A stretch of 64,000 bases of DNA from Phil1 sp964600045 (lineage in GTDB: Bacteria; Bacillota; Clostridia; Christensenellales; CAG-138), in the NCBI GenBank assembly GCA_964600045.1, contig CAZRHS010000001.1, positions 1 to 64,000 of the forward strand. The letters are read 5' to 3'. Under the pieces are notes generated by a model, which had not been told where the DNA came from, did not search any database, and saw only the letters and a list, made by a program, of their open reading frames with translations. The number at the start of each line of letters is the position of its first letter. Position 1 is the first letter of the stretch. The translations under genes were made by a program, and so were the position numbers. Shown in pieces: positions 50,319-59,229 of the stretch.

Positions 50319-52040
50319 ATGAAGAGAATTGGGGCGATTATTTTGGCGCTTACGATGGCGCTTGTCAGCGTGCCGGCTCTTGCCGAAAAGGCGGACCGGG
50401 AAATTGAAGGCAACCTTGCCGTTATAACAACCGCCGAGGAATTCGCGGCGGGTACACTTGAAAACGTGGTTACCGACGAAACCATAGGCGATGGCGCGAT
50501 AGTGCTTGCCGAGGGCGCAACTGAGGGCGTATACACGAGCGAGGTGCTCGGTACCGTTCCCTTTGAATACATGGTAGCCTTCTGGGGCGCGGATACTCCC
50601 GACGGCACTTCAATAGACGTTTCCGCCCGCGCTTATGTGGACATGAATAAAGAATGGACCGAGTGGCTCAGCTGGGGCACCTGGAGCAGCAGCATAAAGC
50701 GCTGCTCTGTTTCAGAGGATACCACGGCCGCCTATATGGATACCGATACGTTTACAATTCGCGGCAGCTCCGGCGAAACCGCCAGCAAGGTTCAGATAAA
50801 GGTTACCCTGCGCGCGAACGAGGACGGCGTATCCCCCACCGTAAGGCAGGTTGGCGTAACGTATAAGAATACGCTTGAAGGCCAGGAAATAACCCCGCTC
50901 TATTACGGCGAAGAGGTTGAGCTGCCCGAAAAGGTTGTGCTCGATACCCCCGCTTATTCCCAGACGGTGCGTGAGCCCGGCATCGGCAGCGTAATGTGCA
51001 GCGCGACCACCATCTGCGTTATGCTTAACGACCGCGGCGAGGATCTGCTCCCCGAGGAAATAGCCCTTATTGACTACGATTGCGATTACGACGGCTTTGG
51101 CAACTGGTCCTTCAGCGTTGGCGCCGCGGGCAGCATGGGCTACGAGGTATATCTTCAGTACGCCGATCTTAACATACTCCGTCAGGAGCTTGCGCACGGC
51201 TACAGCGTGGGCATAAACGTTAAGTATTCTTCCAGCCCCAACGGCCAGTATCCTTATCTTGAGGGCGGTGCTTCCAGCAGCACCGGCGGCCACCTTATAA
51301 CCATAACCGGTTATGAAACGATAGACGGCGTTGAATACTTCTATTCAAGCGACTCCGCCGCCGGCAGCGACCCGTCCTGCGTAAAGTGCTATAAGGCCGA
51401 TCAGCTTGATGCCGCCTGGACAAAGAAGCTTGCCTATATAATCCACGATAAGGAAGAAAACGTAAATTCCATCAACCCCAACCGCATCGCGGCGGAGCTT
51501 GTGAGCGCAGGCGAGAATGAATACACCCTTACCGTAAACGGCGAGGCGGTTCAGATAAACAAGAGCTTCACCGCCGCCAAGTGGAACAAGGACGGCTGCG
51601 GCATAATCGCCTACTATCTTGAGGGTGAGGACGCAAGCACCGTTACAATGCCCGAAAAGGTAAAGACCACAACGGCCAACAACGTGTTCCGCTATACAAT
51701 AAAGGGCAACGAGAACGGAAACCTTACGATTAAGTCCTCCTCCATAATGGGCGGCCTTACCAAGCCCGCAACGCTGCACCTGTTCGTAATGACCAACAAC
51801 GGCACTACCTACACCGCAAGCCTTGAGCTGCAGCCCAACCCCGTTGAGGAAACCCCCGCTCCTACCGAGGAACCCACCGCTACCGAAGAAGTAACGGCAA
51901 CCGAGGAGCCCACCGCTACCGAAGCCCCCGCCGAGGAAACCTCAGGCGGCCTTAGCACCGGAGGAATAGTGGCGATAATCTGCGCCGTTGTTGCCGCGCT
52001 GTGCGGCGCGTTCGTTGCGCTTAAAAAGAAGAAGCAGTAA
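50319..52040 (+). CDS. Secreted, membrane-anchored C39-like cysteine protease
   Basis: The 573-residue product has a signal peptide (about 1-22, IILALTMALVSVPALA), a beta-rich N-terminal part, and a peptidase C39-like domain at about 205-385. Catalytic residues appear as Cys in SVMCSATTIC, His in GGHLITITGYE and Asp in YSSDSAAG. A Thr/Glu/Pro-rich stalk (about 505-545) leads to a C-terminal membrane helix GGIVAIICAVVAALCGAFVAL and a KKKKQ tail, so the enzyme is held at the outer face of the membrane. Related proteins are annotated as C39 family peptidases of unknown substrate. AGGAGG precedes the ATG. Confidence 0.87.
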   Translation: MKRIGAIILALTMALVSVPALAEKADREIEGNLAVITTAEEFAAGTLENVVTDETIGDGAIVLAEGATEGVYTSEVLGTVPFEYMVAFWGADTPDGTSIDVSARAYVDMNKEWTEWLSWGTWSSSIKRCSVSEDTTAAYMDTDTFTIRGSSGETASKVQIKVTLRANEDGVSPTVRQVGVTYKNTLEGQEITPLYYGEEVELPEKVVLDTPAYSQTVREPGIGSVMCSATTICVMLNDRGEDLLPEEIALIDYDCDYDGFGNWSFSVGAAGSMGYEVYLQYADLNILRQELAHGYSVGINVKYSSSPNGQYPYLEGGASSSTGGHLITITGYETIDGVEYFYSSDSAAGSDPSCVKCYKADQLDAAWTKKLAYIIHDKEENVNSINPNRIAAELVSAGENEYTLTVNGEAVQINKSFTAAKWNKDGCGIIAYYLEGEDASTVTMPEKVKTTTANNVFRYTIKGNENGNLTIKSSSIMGGLTKPATLHLFVMTNNGTTYTASLELQPNPVEETPAPTEEPTATEEVTATEEPTATEAPAEETSGGLSTGGIVAIICAVVAALCGAFVALKKKKQ

Positions 52041-52070
52041 GAGCGAATAAATAAGGCAAAGTGAATCAAA

Positions 52071-52092
52071 GGGGCGACCGGCAGGCCGCCCC
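52071..52092 (+). terminator. Weak terminator after the C39-like gene
   Basis: GGGGCG pairs with CGCCCC around a GC-rich interior; only a short T tract (ATACTTGTT) follows. Confidence 0.4.
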
Positions 52093-52119
52093 ATACTTGT
52101 TAAAAAGGGAGAGGTGCTT

Positions 52120-54279
52120 ATGAGTGACGATTTACTGAAAGGGCTTAACGATGCTCAGCGGCAGGCCGTAACAACAACCGAGGGCTTTGTGCGCGTTATG
52201 GCGGGCGCGGGCAGCGGCAAAACCGGCGCGCTCGCCAAACGGTTCGCCTATCTTGTGAATGATGTTGGCATACTGCCCTCAAACATACTTTGTGTAACCT
52301 TCACCAATAAGTCCGCAAACGAAATGCGCCGGCGCATACGCTCCTTAACCGGCGATAACGATACCGGCTTTATAAGCACGTTCCACGGCTTCTGCGTATC
52401 CGTACTTCAGGAGGAAAGCCACTTTGTGCAGTACCCGAAAAGCTTTCTTGTGCTGGACAATTCGGACATAGATTCAATGCTTGGCGTAATATACGAGGAG
52501 CGCGGCCTTACGCTTAGGGATATGACGTTCTCCAAGGCGCGGGACATGATAGAGATGGAAAAATGCGTGCACCGCCCGCAGTATTATCTGGACGTTATAG
52601 CAATGGACCTTGATGTGCTTAAGGCCAAATACGATAAAGCCAATGAAGCGAAGGACATTATATTCTACGGCTATCTTTATCTTCAGAAGAAGTGCTTCGG
52701 CCTTGATTATAACGACCTTATAAAGTTCACTCTGTATATATTCTCAAAATCCGAAGAGATAAGGCTTAAATGGCAGCAGCGGCTTGAATACATTATGATA
52801 GACGAGTTTCAGGATATAGACCCGCTGCAGTATGAGCTTATGCAGGCACTGTGCGCCTACCACAAAAACCTTTTCATAGTGGGCGACCCGGACCAGACGA
52901 TATACACCTGGCGCGGGGCAAACGTTAAATACCTGCTTGATTTTGACAAAAACTTCCCCGGCACGCAAACGATAATGATGATGAAAAACTATCGCTCCAC
53001 GCCGGAGATTTTAAGCGCGGCAAACTCGCTTATAGATAAAAACAAAATTCGCGCGAAAAAGAGCCTTGAACCCACATTGCCAAGCGGCATAAGGCCCGTG
53101 TATACCCACAGCAAAACGGCCGCCGCCGAGGCGGAGGACATAGCCGCGCGCATGAAGCGGCTTCATGACGAGTGCGTTCCATACGGGGACATGGCCGTGC
53201 TTTACCGCGCGCATTATTCATCAAGACTGGTTGAGGAGGGGCTTATAAAGGCCGAAATACCCTATACCATATACAGCGGCGTGCAGTTCTTTGACAGGCT
53301 TGAAATAAAGGACGCTTTAAGCTACCTTAGAATGGTTGTGTATAAGGACGACCTTTCGTTTGAAAGGATAGTTAATACCCCCAGGCGAAACATAGGCGAT
53401 AAGCGCATGCGCGCCATAAAGGAATACGCCGAGAAGAATTCCTGCTCTCTTTACGATGCCCTTAAGGCCTGCGCCGACGAGCCGCTTTTCGCAAGCACCC
53501 ACGCCAAGCGCTTCATAAAGCTGATAGAGCATTTTTCCTCAACATATAAAAACATTCCCGCAAGCGAAACGCTGAGCGCGATACTTAATGAAAGCGGCTA
53601 TGAAGCGATGCTTAGAACCGAGGGCGCGCAGGACAGGCTTGATAACCTGGCCGAGCTTAAACAGGCTGTGTATGAATATGAATCGGCCTGCGGCGAGGAA
53701 AACGCGGCGGAGGATTTCCTTTCGCACGCGGCGCTGCTTTCAAACCTTGACGCCGGCACAAAGAGCGATGCCGTAAAGCTTATGACGGTTCATACCGCAA
53801 AGGGCCTTGAATTTCCGTATGTGTTTATATGCTCCGCGTGCGAGGGCATTTTCCCATCTAAGCGCACCTCAAGCCTTGAGGGCATGGAGGAGGAGCGGCG
53901 GCTTATGTTCGTTGCCATGACCCGCGCCGAAAAGGGCCTTTTCATAAGCGATTCGGAGGGCAGGGGTATAGACGGATCGTATCGCTATCCGTCCCGCTTT
54001 GTTTTTGATATAGACAGGGAATTTATTGATTATACATTGGAACTTAACGAAAGCCTTAAAGCGGAAGCCGAGCGGTATATATCCTCCGTTCAGATAAGAC
54101 TTGGCGGAAACGCGCAGCCGCTGCGCTTTTCAATTGGCCAGCGAATACGCCACGATATAATGGGTCCGGGCGTTATAGAGGATATTGACCGCGAAAGAAT
54201 GGCCTACGTTATCCGCTTTGACTCCATACCGACCCCACGAAAGATAAACTTCAGGGCAACAAGCCTGAGCGAGGAATAA
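52120..54279 (+). CDS. UvrD/PcrA-type DNA helicase
   Basis: A superfamily 1A 3' to 5' helicase acting in DNA repair and removal of proteins or R-loops from DNA. The 719-residue product has motif I AGAGSGKTGALAKRF, motif II DEFQDIDPLQ, motif III GDPDQTIYTWRGA, motif IV MKNYRSTPEI, motif V HTAKGLEFPYVF and motif VI FVAMTRAEKGLF. The last ~45 residues (IGQRIRHDIMGPGVIEDID) form the Tudor-like C-terminal domain of PcrA that binds RNA polymerase. The ATG at 52120 follows GAGAGG by 5 nt; a GTG two codons upstream overlaps that site. It ends at a strong terminator. Confidence 0.93.
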   Translation: MSDDLLKGLNDAQRQAVTTTEGFVRVMAGAGSGKTGALAKRFAYLVNDVGILPSNILCVTFTNKSANEMRRRIRSLTGDNDTGFISTFHGFCVSVLQEESHFVQYPKSFLVLDNSDIDSMLGVIYEERGLTLRDMTFSKARDMIEMEKCVHRPQYYLDVIAMDLDVLKAKYDKANEAKDIIFYGYLYLQKKCFGLDYNDLIKFTLYIFSKSEEIRLKWQQRLEYIMIDEFQDIDPLQYELMQALCAYHKNLFIVGDPDQTIYTWRGANVKYLLDFDKNFPGTQTIMMMKNYRSTPEILSAANSLIDKNKIRAKKSLEPTLPSGIRPVYTHSKTAAAEAEDIAARMKRLHDECVPYGDMAVLYRAHYSSRLVEEGLIKAEIPYTIYSGVQFFDRLEIKDALSYLRMVVYKDDLSFERIVNTPRRNIGDKRMRAIKEYAEKNSCSLYDALKACADEPLFASTHAKRFIKLIEHFSSTYKNIPASETLSAILNESGYEAMLRTEGAQDRLDNLAELKQAVYEYESACGEENAAEDFLSHAALLSNLDAGTKSDAVKLMTVHTAKGLEFPYVFICSACEGIFPSKRTSSLEGMEEERRLMFVAMTRAEKGLFISDSEGRGIDGSYRYPSRFVFDIDREFIDYTLELNESLKAEAERYISSVQIRLGGNAQPLRFSIGQRIRHDIMGPGVIEDIDRERMAYVIRFDSIPTPRKINFRATSLSEE

Positions 54280-54322
54280 AAAACAGCGTGTCCTAAAAAT
54301 AAGGGCACGCTGAATCTTTTTT
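54278..54322. terminator. Bidirectional terminator between the helicase and coaW
   Basis: CAGCGTGTCC and GGGCACGCTG form a 10-bp stem (one G-T pair) around an A-rich loop, with A run before and T run after. Confidence 0.88.
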
Positions 54323-54330
54323 GGTGGAAA

Positions 54331-55164
54331 TTAAATTTTTGCGTTGTTTACAAACGGCAGCGCCGCGCCTATGGCCGTGGCGAAGGTGGCATTTTGCGGG
54401 ATGAAGAATTTAACGTCCGATATTTCCTCAACAACGCTCATAACCTTGGGGGCAAGGCTCATGTTCGCAAGGCTGCCCGTAAGTATAACGTCCTTTACGG
54501 TGTCGTTCCTAAGCGCGAACACGCTAAGCATGCCGACGGTTTGGAAAACCATGTTCACAAGGCCGAAGGCAATGTCGCTCTTCTCCGTGCCGCTCGATAT
54601 TTTGCCGAAGTTAGAGGCGGTTATGTGGGAAGGCAGCATGCCCACGTCGTTTGTGCATATATCCGATATCATAAGGTCAACCTTGTCAAGCCGACCTTTT
54701 TCGGCAAGCTGTGCCATGGCATCGTGATCGTTTTCGTGGAACAGGTGGAAAGAAAGCCCGGCAAGAGTACCCCCGCCAACGCCGCTGCCGCCTATATGCA
54801 CGCACCCGAGTTTTCCCGCGCGCACAAACGCCGTGCCGGTGCCGAGGCTTACAACAAGCGCTTCCTCCTTGCCGCTTAAAGCAAGGCCGCCTTTGCCTAT
54901 GGCTACGAACTCATCTATGCGCTCGGTATGGATGCCATATATGTCGCCCTTTACAAGCGCCGCGCCAACGCCGGTTATAACAAAGCACGAAACATCGTTC
55001 AGCGATATGCCGCGCGTGCTTAAAAAGTTTCCTATGGCGCCGTAAAGAGAGGTAAGCCTGTCGGATGCCTCTACCCTAAGCGTACCAATATGCTGCCCGG
55101 ATTCCTGGAAACCGGCAATCTTGGTGGTGGAGCCGCCTATGTCTATTCCCAGTACAACGCCCAT
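54331..55164 (-). CDS. coaW: Type II pantothenate kinase
   Basis: CoaW phosphorylates pantothenate in the first step of coenzyme A synthesis. The 277-residue ASKHA-fold protein has the phosphate loop GIDIGGSTTKIAGF, the catalytic-type Glu in IHTERIDEFVAIGKGG, VSLGTGTAFV and HIGGSGVGGGTL, and DVILTGSLAN. Type II kinases are found in staphylococci and other Firmicutes and usually escape feedback inhibition by CoA. It lies 1 nt after an ECF S component gene, which is good evidence that the pair handles pantothenate uptake and trapping. Confidence 0.92.
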   Translation of the reverse strand: MGVVLGIDIGGSTTKIAGFQESGQHIGTLRVEASDRLTSLYGAIGNFLSTRGISLNDVSCFVITGVGAALVKGDIYGIHTERIDEFVAIGKGGLALSGKEEALVVSLGTGTAFVRAGKLGCVHIGGSGVGGGTLAGLSFHLFHENDHDAMAQLAEKGRLDKVDLMISDICTNDVGMLPSHITASNFGKISSGTEKSDIAFGLVNMVFQTVGMLSVFALRNDTVKDVILTGSLANMSLAPKVMSVVEEISDVKFFIPQNATFATAIGAALPFVNNAKI

Positions 55165-55165
55165 A

Positions 55166-55786
55166 TCAGTTCGCTCCGCTCATGTTCTGCTGCTTAAGCC
55201 ACACGGGGGCGGCAACCTTATATACCAGCGGGGTTACTATGGCCGCGGCAACAAGCTCTATAACGCCGTTAAGGCTTATTAGGGTTGTGAATATGGTCTT
55301 AAAGAGTTCAAAGAAAGCGGCGTAGCTTTCAAACATTCCGCCGAATATGTACATGGCGCTTAGAACAAGCACGGTGTTCGTAAGCGTGCCGGCAACGGCC
55401 GCTATAAGCGCGCAAACCCAGCTGTTTAAGCTTTTGTTCTTGCTGAGTGCCTCAAAGACAATACCAGCCACAAGACCCACAAGAATTCTGGGCAAAACGG
55501 ATATGAGCGGGTTTGTAAACATTACCCAAAGAGGATTGGTAAACGCGCGTATCATGCAGGTTAAGCCCCAAACAAGGCCCAGGAACGCGCCGTATTTCCA
55601 GCCGAGCAGGGTCGCGCCAATGGCTACGACTATATGCAGCGTTGTTATTTCAACCACGCCTGCGGTGATGTAGCCGGTATAGGGAACAACAGTCATAACG
55701 ATTATGAGTGCGGAAAACATTGCGGCAAGAACAAAGTTGCGAAGATCCTTGCGCTTCATGGGTTTGATGGCTTTAGTCGTGTCCAT
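55166..55786 (-). CDS. ECF transporter S component, probably for pantothenate
   Basis: The 206-residue product has six hydrophobic segments and the N-terminal signature of S components that bind the shared energising module (NFVLAAMFSALIIVMTVVPYTGY). S components give the substrate specificity. Its next gene is a type II pantothenate kinase, so pantothenate (PanT-like) is the likely substrate; this is context inference. The energising genes are not in the window. The ATG at 55786 has AAAGGAG 8 nt upstream; a TTG two codons earlier is too close to it. Confidence 0.85.
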   Translation of the reverse strand: MDTTKAIKPMKRKDLRNFVLAAMFSALIIVMTVVPYTGYITAGVVEITTLHIVVAIGATLLGWKYGAFLGLVWGLTCMIRAFTNPLWVMFTNPLISVLPRILVGLVAGIVFEALSKNKSLNSWVCALIAAVAGTLTNTVLVLSAMYIFGGMFESYAAFFELFKTIFTTLISLNGVIELVAAAIVTPLVYKVAAPVWLKQQNMSGAN

Positions 55787-55852
55787 TGCCAAATCTCCTT
55801 TTTTAGCAAATGATTTCTGTTAATGCGGGGAACTCCCCCCAATAACACGGAG

Positions 55853-55881
55853 ATTATACTTTGAAATTAAAAAATAATCAA
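55853..55881 (-). promoter_or_regulatory. Promoter of the ECF-coaW unit
   Basis: On the minus strand TTGATT (55876-55881) and TATAAT (55853-55858) are 17 bp apart. The ~60-nt leader contains a small GGGGAG/TTCCCC hairpin but no riboswitch I recognise. Confidence 0.72.
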
Positions 55882-55958
55882 GGGAAACGACCCCCAAATG
55901 AGCAAAAATTGTCCTGAAAACCGAATAAGCTTTGGTATGCGAGCGGTCAAATATTGTC

Positions 55959-55987
55959 TTTACATGTCAGGCGATTGCTAATATAAT
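55959..55987 (+). promoter_or_regulatory. Promoter of the VanW gene
   Basis: TTTACA (55959-55964) and TATAAT (55982-55987) are 17 bp apart, 43 nt before the start codon. Confidence 0.75.
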
Positions 55988-56030
55988 GACTTTGTATGAC
56001 TTTTTAGAACTAATATAGAGGTAACTGCTT

Positions 56031-57620
56031 ATGGAAAACAGCGTGGCTGAAAAGCCGGCTAAGAACAAAAAGAAAACGCTTACAATCGTCCTGCTGTCGC
56101 TGCTGGCGGCGGTAATAGTGCTGGGCGGAATATTTCTTGCGCTTAAAATAAAGGCGGACAAAGAGGAAGAGGAAAGGCAGAGCCTGCTCAACTCCGGCGT
56201 GTTCTATACGGGCATAACCGTAGGCGGCGTGGACGTGAGCGGCATGAGCATGGATCAGGCCAAGGAAGCCCTTAAAGAGGCTGAGGAGAAGCTGACCGAG
56301 AACGTGGGCTTTACCGTAACCGACGGCGAGCATACCTATACGATAGACAAAAGCTTTTTTGACATATCATATAATACCGAAGAGAAGCTTGCCGAGGCCA
56401 TGGCCGAGGGTCGTGACGACTCGCTTACGCTTGAAGAGCTTAAAAACGGACTTAGCGACATAGCCGCAAACGGCCGCAGCTTTGATATTGAGTATACCAT
56501 TGCCGCGCCGGACTTTACTGAATTCGCGGCAGGCATAGCGGCCGAAATAAACGTTGCTCCCGTGGATGCCACGTTCAGCGTGAAGCAGCTTGAAATGAAC
56601 GAGGATACGGACGCGCTCAACGCCGTTAATATAGGCATTGCCGATGACGATACCGTAACCGACATTAGGGATTTGAGGTTCGATTTTGTTGAGGGCGTAC
56701 CCGGAAGCGGCCTTAACGAGCAGGCGCTTATAGAGGAGCTTACCTCCCGTACCGAGGCGCGCGATTTCGGCACCGTTGAATTCACAAGCGAAACGATAGA
56801 GCCTGAGGTTACCATAGCCACCATTAAGGAAACGCTTGTCCTGCGCTCAAAGGCTTATACAAGCTATGCCAAGGGTCACTACGGCCGGGCGGAGCGCGTG
56901 CACAACATGACCAAGGCCTGCGGCCTTATGTACGGCACCGTTCTTCAGCCGGGCGAGGTTTTCTCCTGCAACACCCTTCTTGGCGACAGGTATGAAAAAT
57001 ACGGCTGGCAGCTTGCCCCCGCGGTTATAGAGGGCGGCGCAAGCACGGAGGATCAGCCGGGCGGCGGCGTTTGCCAGGTTAGCACAACGGTTTATAACGC
57101 CGTGCTTATGGGAGATTACGAGGTTGTATACCGCCAGGCCCATTCAAGCAGACTAAGCTACGTTCCCGGCGGACTGGACGCGACCATAAATACCGGCACC
57201 ATAGACTTTAAGTGGAGCAACAATACCTCTTCACCCATTTACGTATTCACCTGGATAGATACCGAGCAGAAGCGTGTATGGTGCGAAATATACGGCGAGC
57301 CCTTCGGCGAGGATGCGGGCTTTGACGAAATAGAGCTTATAAGCGAAAGATTGCCCGATATAGAGCCCACCGCCGATGAATACATAACCTATTCCGGCCT
57401 TATCGAGCCCTATTGGATGCTTAAGAACGAGGCTAAGACCGGATACGTATACGATACGTATAAATCCTATAAGCTTAACGGCGTTGAGGTAAAGCGCGAG
57501 AAGATAGCCAATACCATTTATCGCATGCATCCCAGGCGCTACTATGTGTGGCCCGGCTACGTTGCGGGCACTGCGCTGCAGGCCGAGTATCAGCTGCCCC
57601 TGCCGGAAAAGACCAACTGA
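56031..57620 (+). CDS. VanW family protein with peptidoglycan-binding-4 domain
   Basis: The 529-residue product has a short cytoplasmic N-terminus, a membrane anchor at about 16-38 (LTIVLLSLLAAVIVLGGIFLAL), one or two PG_binding_4 repeats (about 55-285, with GITVGGVDVSGMSMDQAKEAL), and the VanW domain from about 290 (NMTKACGLMYGTVLQPGEVFS, then PGGGVCQVSTTVYNAVL). VanW function is unknown despite its name from vancomycin clusters; similar proteins are common in clostridia without resistance. GAGGTA precedes the ATG. It is monocistronic, with its own promoter and terminator, next to the cell wall cluster. Confidence 0.9.
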   Translation: MENSVAEKPAKNKKKTLTIVLLSLLAAVIVLGGIFLALKIKADKEEEERQSLLNSGVFYTGITVGGVDVSGMSMDQAKEALKEAEEKLTENVGFTVTDGEHTYTIDKSFFDISYNTEEKLAEAMAEGRDDSLTLEELKNGLSDIAANGRSFDIEYTIAAPDFTEFAAGIAAEINVAPVDATFSVKQLEMNEDTDALNAVNIGIADDDTVTDIRDLRFDFVEGVPGSGLNEQALIEELTSRTEARDFGTVEFTSETIEPEVTIATIKETLVLRSKAYTSYAKGHYGRAERVHNMTKACGLMYGTVLQPGEVFSCNTLLGDRYEKYGWQLAPAVIEGGASTEDQPGGGVCQVSTTVYNAVLMGDYEVVYRQAHSSRLSYVPGGLDATINTGTIDFKWSNNTSSPIYVFTWIDTEQKRVWCEIYGEPFGEDAGFDEIELISERLPDIEPTADEYITYSGLIEPYWMLKNEAKTGYVYDTYKSYKLNGVEVKREKIANTIYRMHPRRYYVWPGYVAGTALQAEYQLPLPEKTN

Positions 57621-57639
57621 CAGCATAACGAACCCATTT

Positions 57640-57671
57640 TCCCCTGCCAAAAAACGGCGGGGGATTTTTTT
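57640..57671 (+). terminator. Terminator of the VanW gene
   Basis: TCCCCTGCC pairs with GGCGGGGGA (one G-T pair) around an A-rich loop, followed by seven T. Confidence 0.9.
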
Positions 57672-57718
57672 GCACAAAATCTGGCATGTTTTCGCAAAAA
57701 TTATCAGTTTTTAGCATA

Positions 57719-57754
57719 AAAGTGGTGACAAATGTCACAAAGTGGTGATATAAT
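57719..57754 (+). promoter_or_regulatory. mraZ promoter with two MraZ-box repeats
   Basis: AAAGTGGTGA occurs at 57719-57728 and 57739-57748, 20 bp apart, and resembles the AAAGTGG boxes bound by MraZ. The -10 box TATAAT (57749-57754, with TGA before it) follows directly; GTGACA (57725-57730) at 18 bp is the probable -35 and overlaps the first repeat. MraZ bound here would cover the promoter. Confidence 0.75.
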
Positions 57755-57820
57755 CAGACTACATAAATGGGGTGGAGGGACATCTATACCCATTTATAGA
57801 AAATCCGGAGGCTGTAACGA

Positions 57821-58273
57821 GTGCTGATTGGCTGCTTCGAACATAATATGGACAGCAAGGGCAGGATAATAATTCCCGCCAAATGGCGCTTGGATCTGGG
57901 GGCGCGGATAATCGTAACCTGCGGCTTTGCGCGTAAGGGCGAATATCAGTGCCTTATGGGTATGTCCGAAGAAAGATGGATGGCCTTCGTAAACGCCCTT
58001 CAAAACGTGTCTCTTGCGGATGTGGTTGTTCAGAAGGCGATAAGAAAGGTTTCGGCATACGCGTGCGAGTGCGAGCTTGATAAGCAGGGCCGCGTGCTGA
58101 TATCCCCCAAGCTTAGGGAAATGGCATTGCTTGATGGGGACATAATGCTTGCCGGCGCCAATAACCGCATAGAAATCTGGAACCGCGACAAGTGGAACGC
58201 CGAGATGGACGATGAAACCGGCTTTGATGACGAAACGCTGCTTGCGCTTACAAGGATACAGAACGGTATATGA
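57821..58273 (+). CDS. mraZ: Transcriptional regulator MraZ
   Basis: MraZ controls the division and cell wall cluster by binding repeats in its own promoter. The 150-residue product has two SpoVT/AbrB-like halves, each with the DxKGRxxxP-type pattern: MDSKGRIIIPAKWR near residue 10 and LDKQGRVLISPKLRE near residue 86. The start is GTG at 57821, with GGAGG 9 nt upstream. It overlaps rsmH by 4 nt. The repeats at 57719 and 57739 fit autoregulation. Confidence 0.95.
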   Translation: MLIGCFEHNMDSKGRIIIPAKWRLDLGARIIVTCGFARKGEYQCLMGMSEERWMAFVNALQNVSLADVVVQKAIRKVSAYACECELDKQGRVLISPKLREMALLDGDIMLAGANNRIEIWNRDKWNAEMDDETGFDDETLLALTRIQNGI

Positions 58274-59208
58274 GCGAGTTTAAGCACATTCCGATAATGC
58301 TTAATGAGGTTATGAGCCTAATTAAGCCCGAGCGCGGCGGAATATACGCGGACGGCACCTTAGGCGGCGGAGGGCACAGCGAAGCGATACTGAAAGCATT
58401 GCCCGAGAACGGAAAGCTTTACGGCATAGACCGGGACATGGACGCCATAAGCGCCGCAACAAAGCGGCTTGAGCCATTCGGCGATAAGTTCACGGCTCTT
58501 CACGGCAACTTCTTTGATATGAAGCGGCTTATGCAGGAGCAGGGCGTTGATAAGCTTGACGGGATACTGATGGACCTTGGCGTTTCATCGTATCAGCTGG
58601 ACGCGCCGGAGCGGGGCTTTTCCTATAAAGAGGACGCGCCGCTTGACATGAGAATGGATAAGAGCGCGCCGTTTAGTGCCTATGACGTTGTGAACGGATA
58701 CACGAGCGAGCAGCTTTTCATAATAATAAAGGACTACGGCGAGGAGCGCTACGCATCAAGAATAGCGAACGCCATAGTTCGAACCAGGCAGGAAAAGCCG
58801 ATTGAAACAACGCTTGAGCTTGCTAACATAATTGCCCGCAGCATGCCGGGCGCGGCAAGGCGGGAAGCACAGCACCCCGCGAAGCGAACGTTTCAGGCGA
58901 TACGCATAGAGGTAAACAACGAGCTTGGCGGGCTTGAAAAGGCGATAGAGGACGCGCACGACCTGCTTGCTCCCGGCGGAGTGATGGCGGTTATAACGTT
59001 CCATTCGCTGGAGGATAGGATTATAAAGCAGGCGTTCAGGCGGTTTGAAAAGCCCTGCACCTGCGATCCGCACGCCCCGGTTTGCACCTGCGGCAAGGTG
59101 CCCACGGCAAGGATACTTACAAAAAAGCCCCTTACGGCGGGCGAGGATGAGCTTGAATACAATCCCCGCGCCAGAAGCGCAAAGCTTAGGGCAATAGAGA
59201 AGATTTAA
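58270..59208 (+). CDS. rsmH: 16S rRNA (cytosine1402-N4)-methyltransferase
   Basis: RsmH adds the N4-methyl group at C1402 of 16S rRNA, completing m4Cm1402 with RsmI (15372). The 312-residue product starts HIPIMLNEVMSLI, has the SAM motif YADGTLGGGGHSEAIL, MDLGVSSYQLDAPERGFSY, and FHSLEDRIIKQAFR. NPRARSAKLRA closes it as usual. Start overlaps mraZ by 4 nt; ftsL follows after 21 nt. Confidence 0.97.
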   Translation: MSEFKHIPIMLNEVMSLIKPERGGIYADGTLGGGGHSEAILKALPENGKLYGIDRDMDAISAATKRLEPFGDKFTALHGNFFDMKRLMQEQGVDKLDGILMDLGVSSYQLDAPERGFSYKEDAPLDMRMDKSAPFSAYDVVNGYTSEQLFIIIKDYGEERYASRIANAIVRTRQEKPIETTLELANIIARSMPGAARREAQHPAKRTFQAIRIEVNNELGGLEKAIEDAHDLLAPGGVMAVITFHSLEDRIIKQAFRRFEKPCTCDPHAPVCTCGKVPTARILTKKPLTAGEDELEYNPRARSAKLRAIEKI

Positions 59209-59229
59209 TTTTTTAGGACGGTGAAAGCA

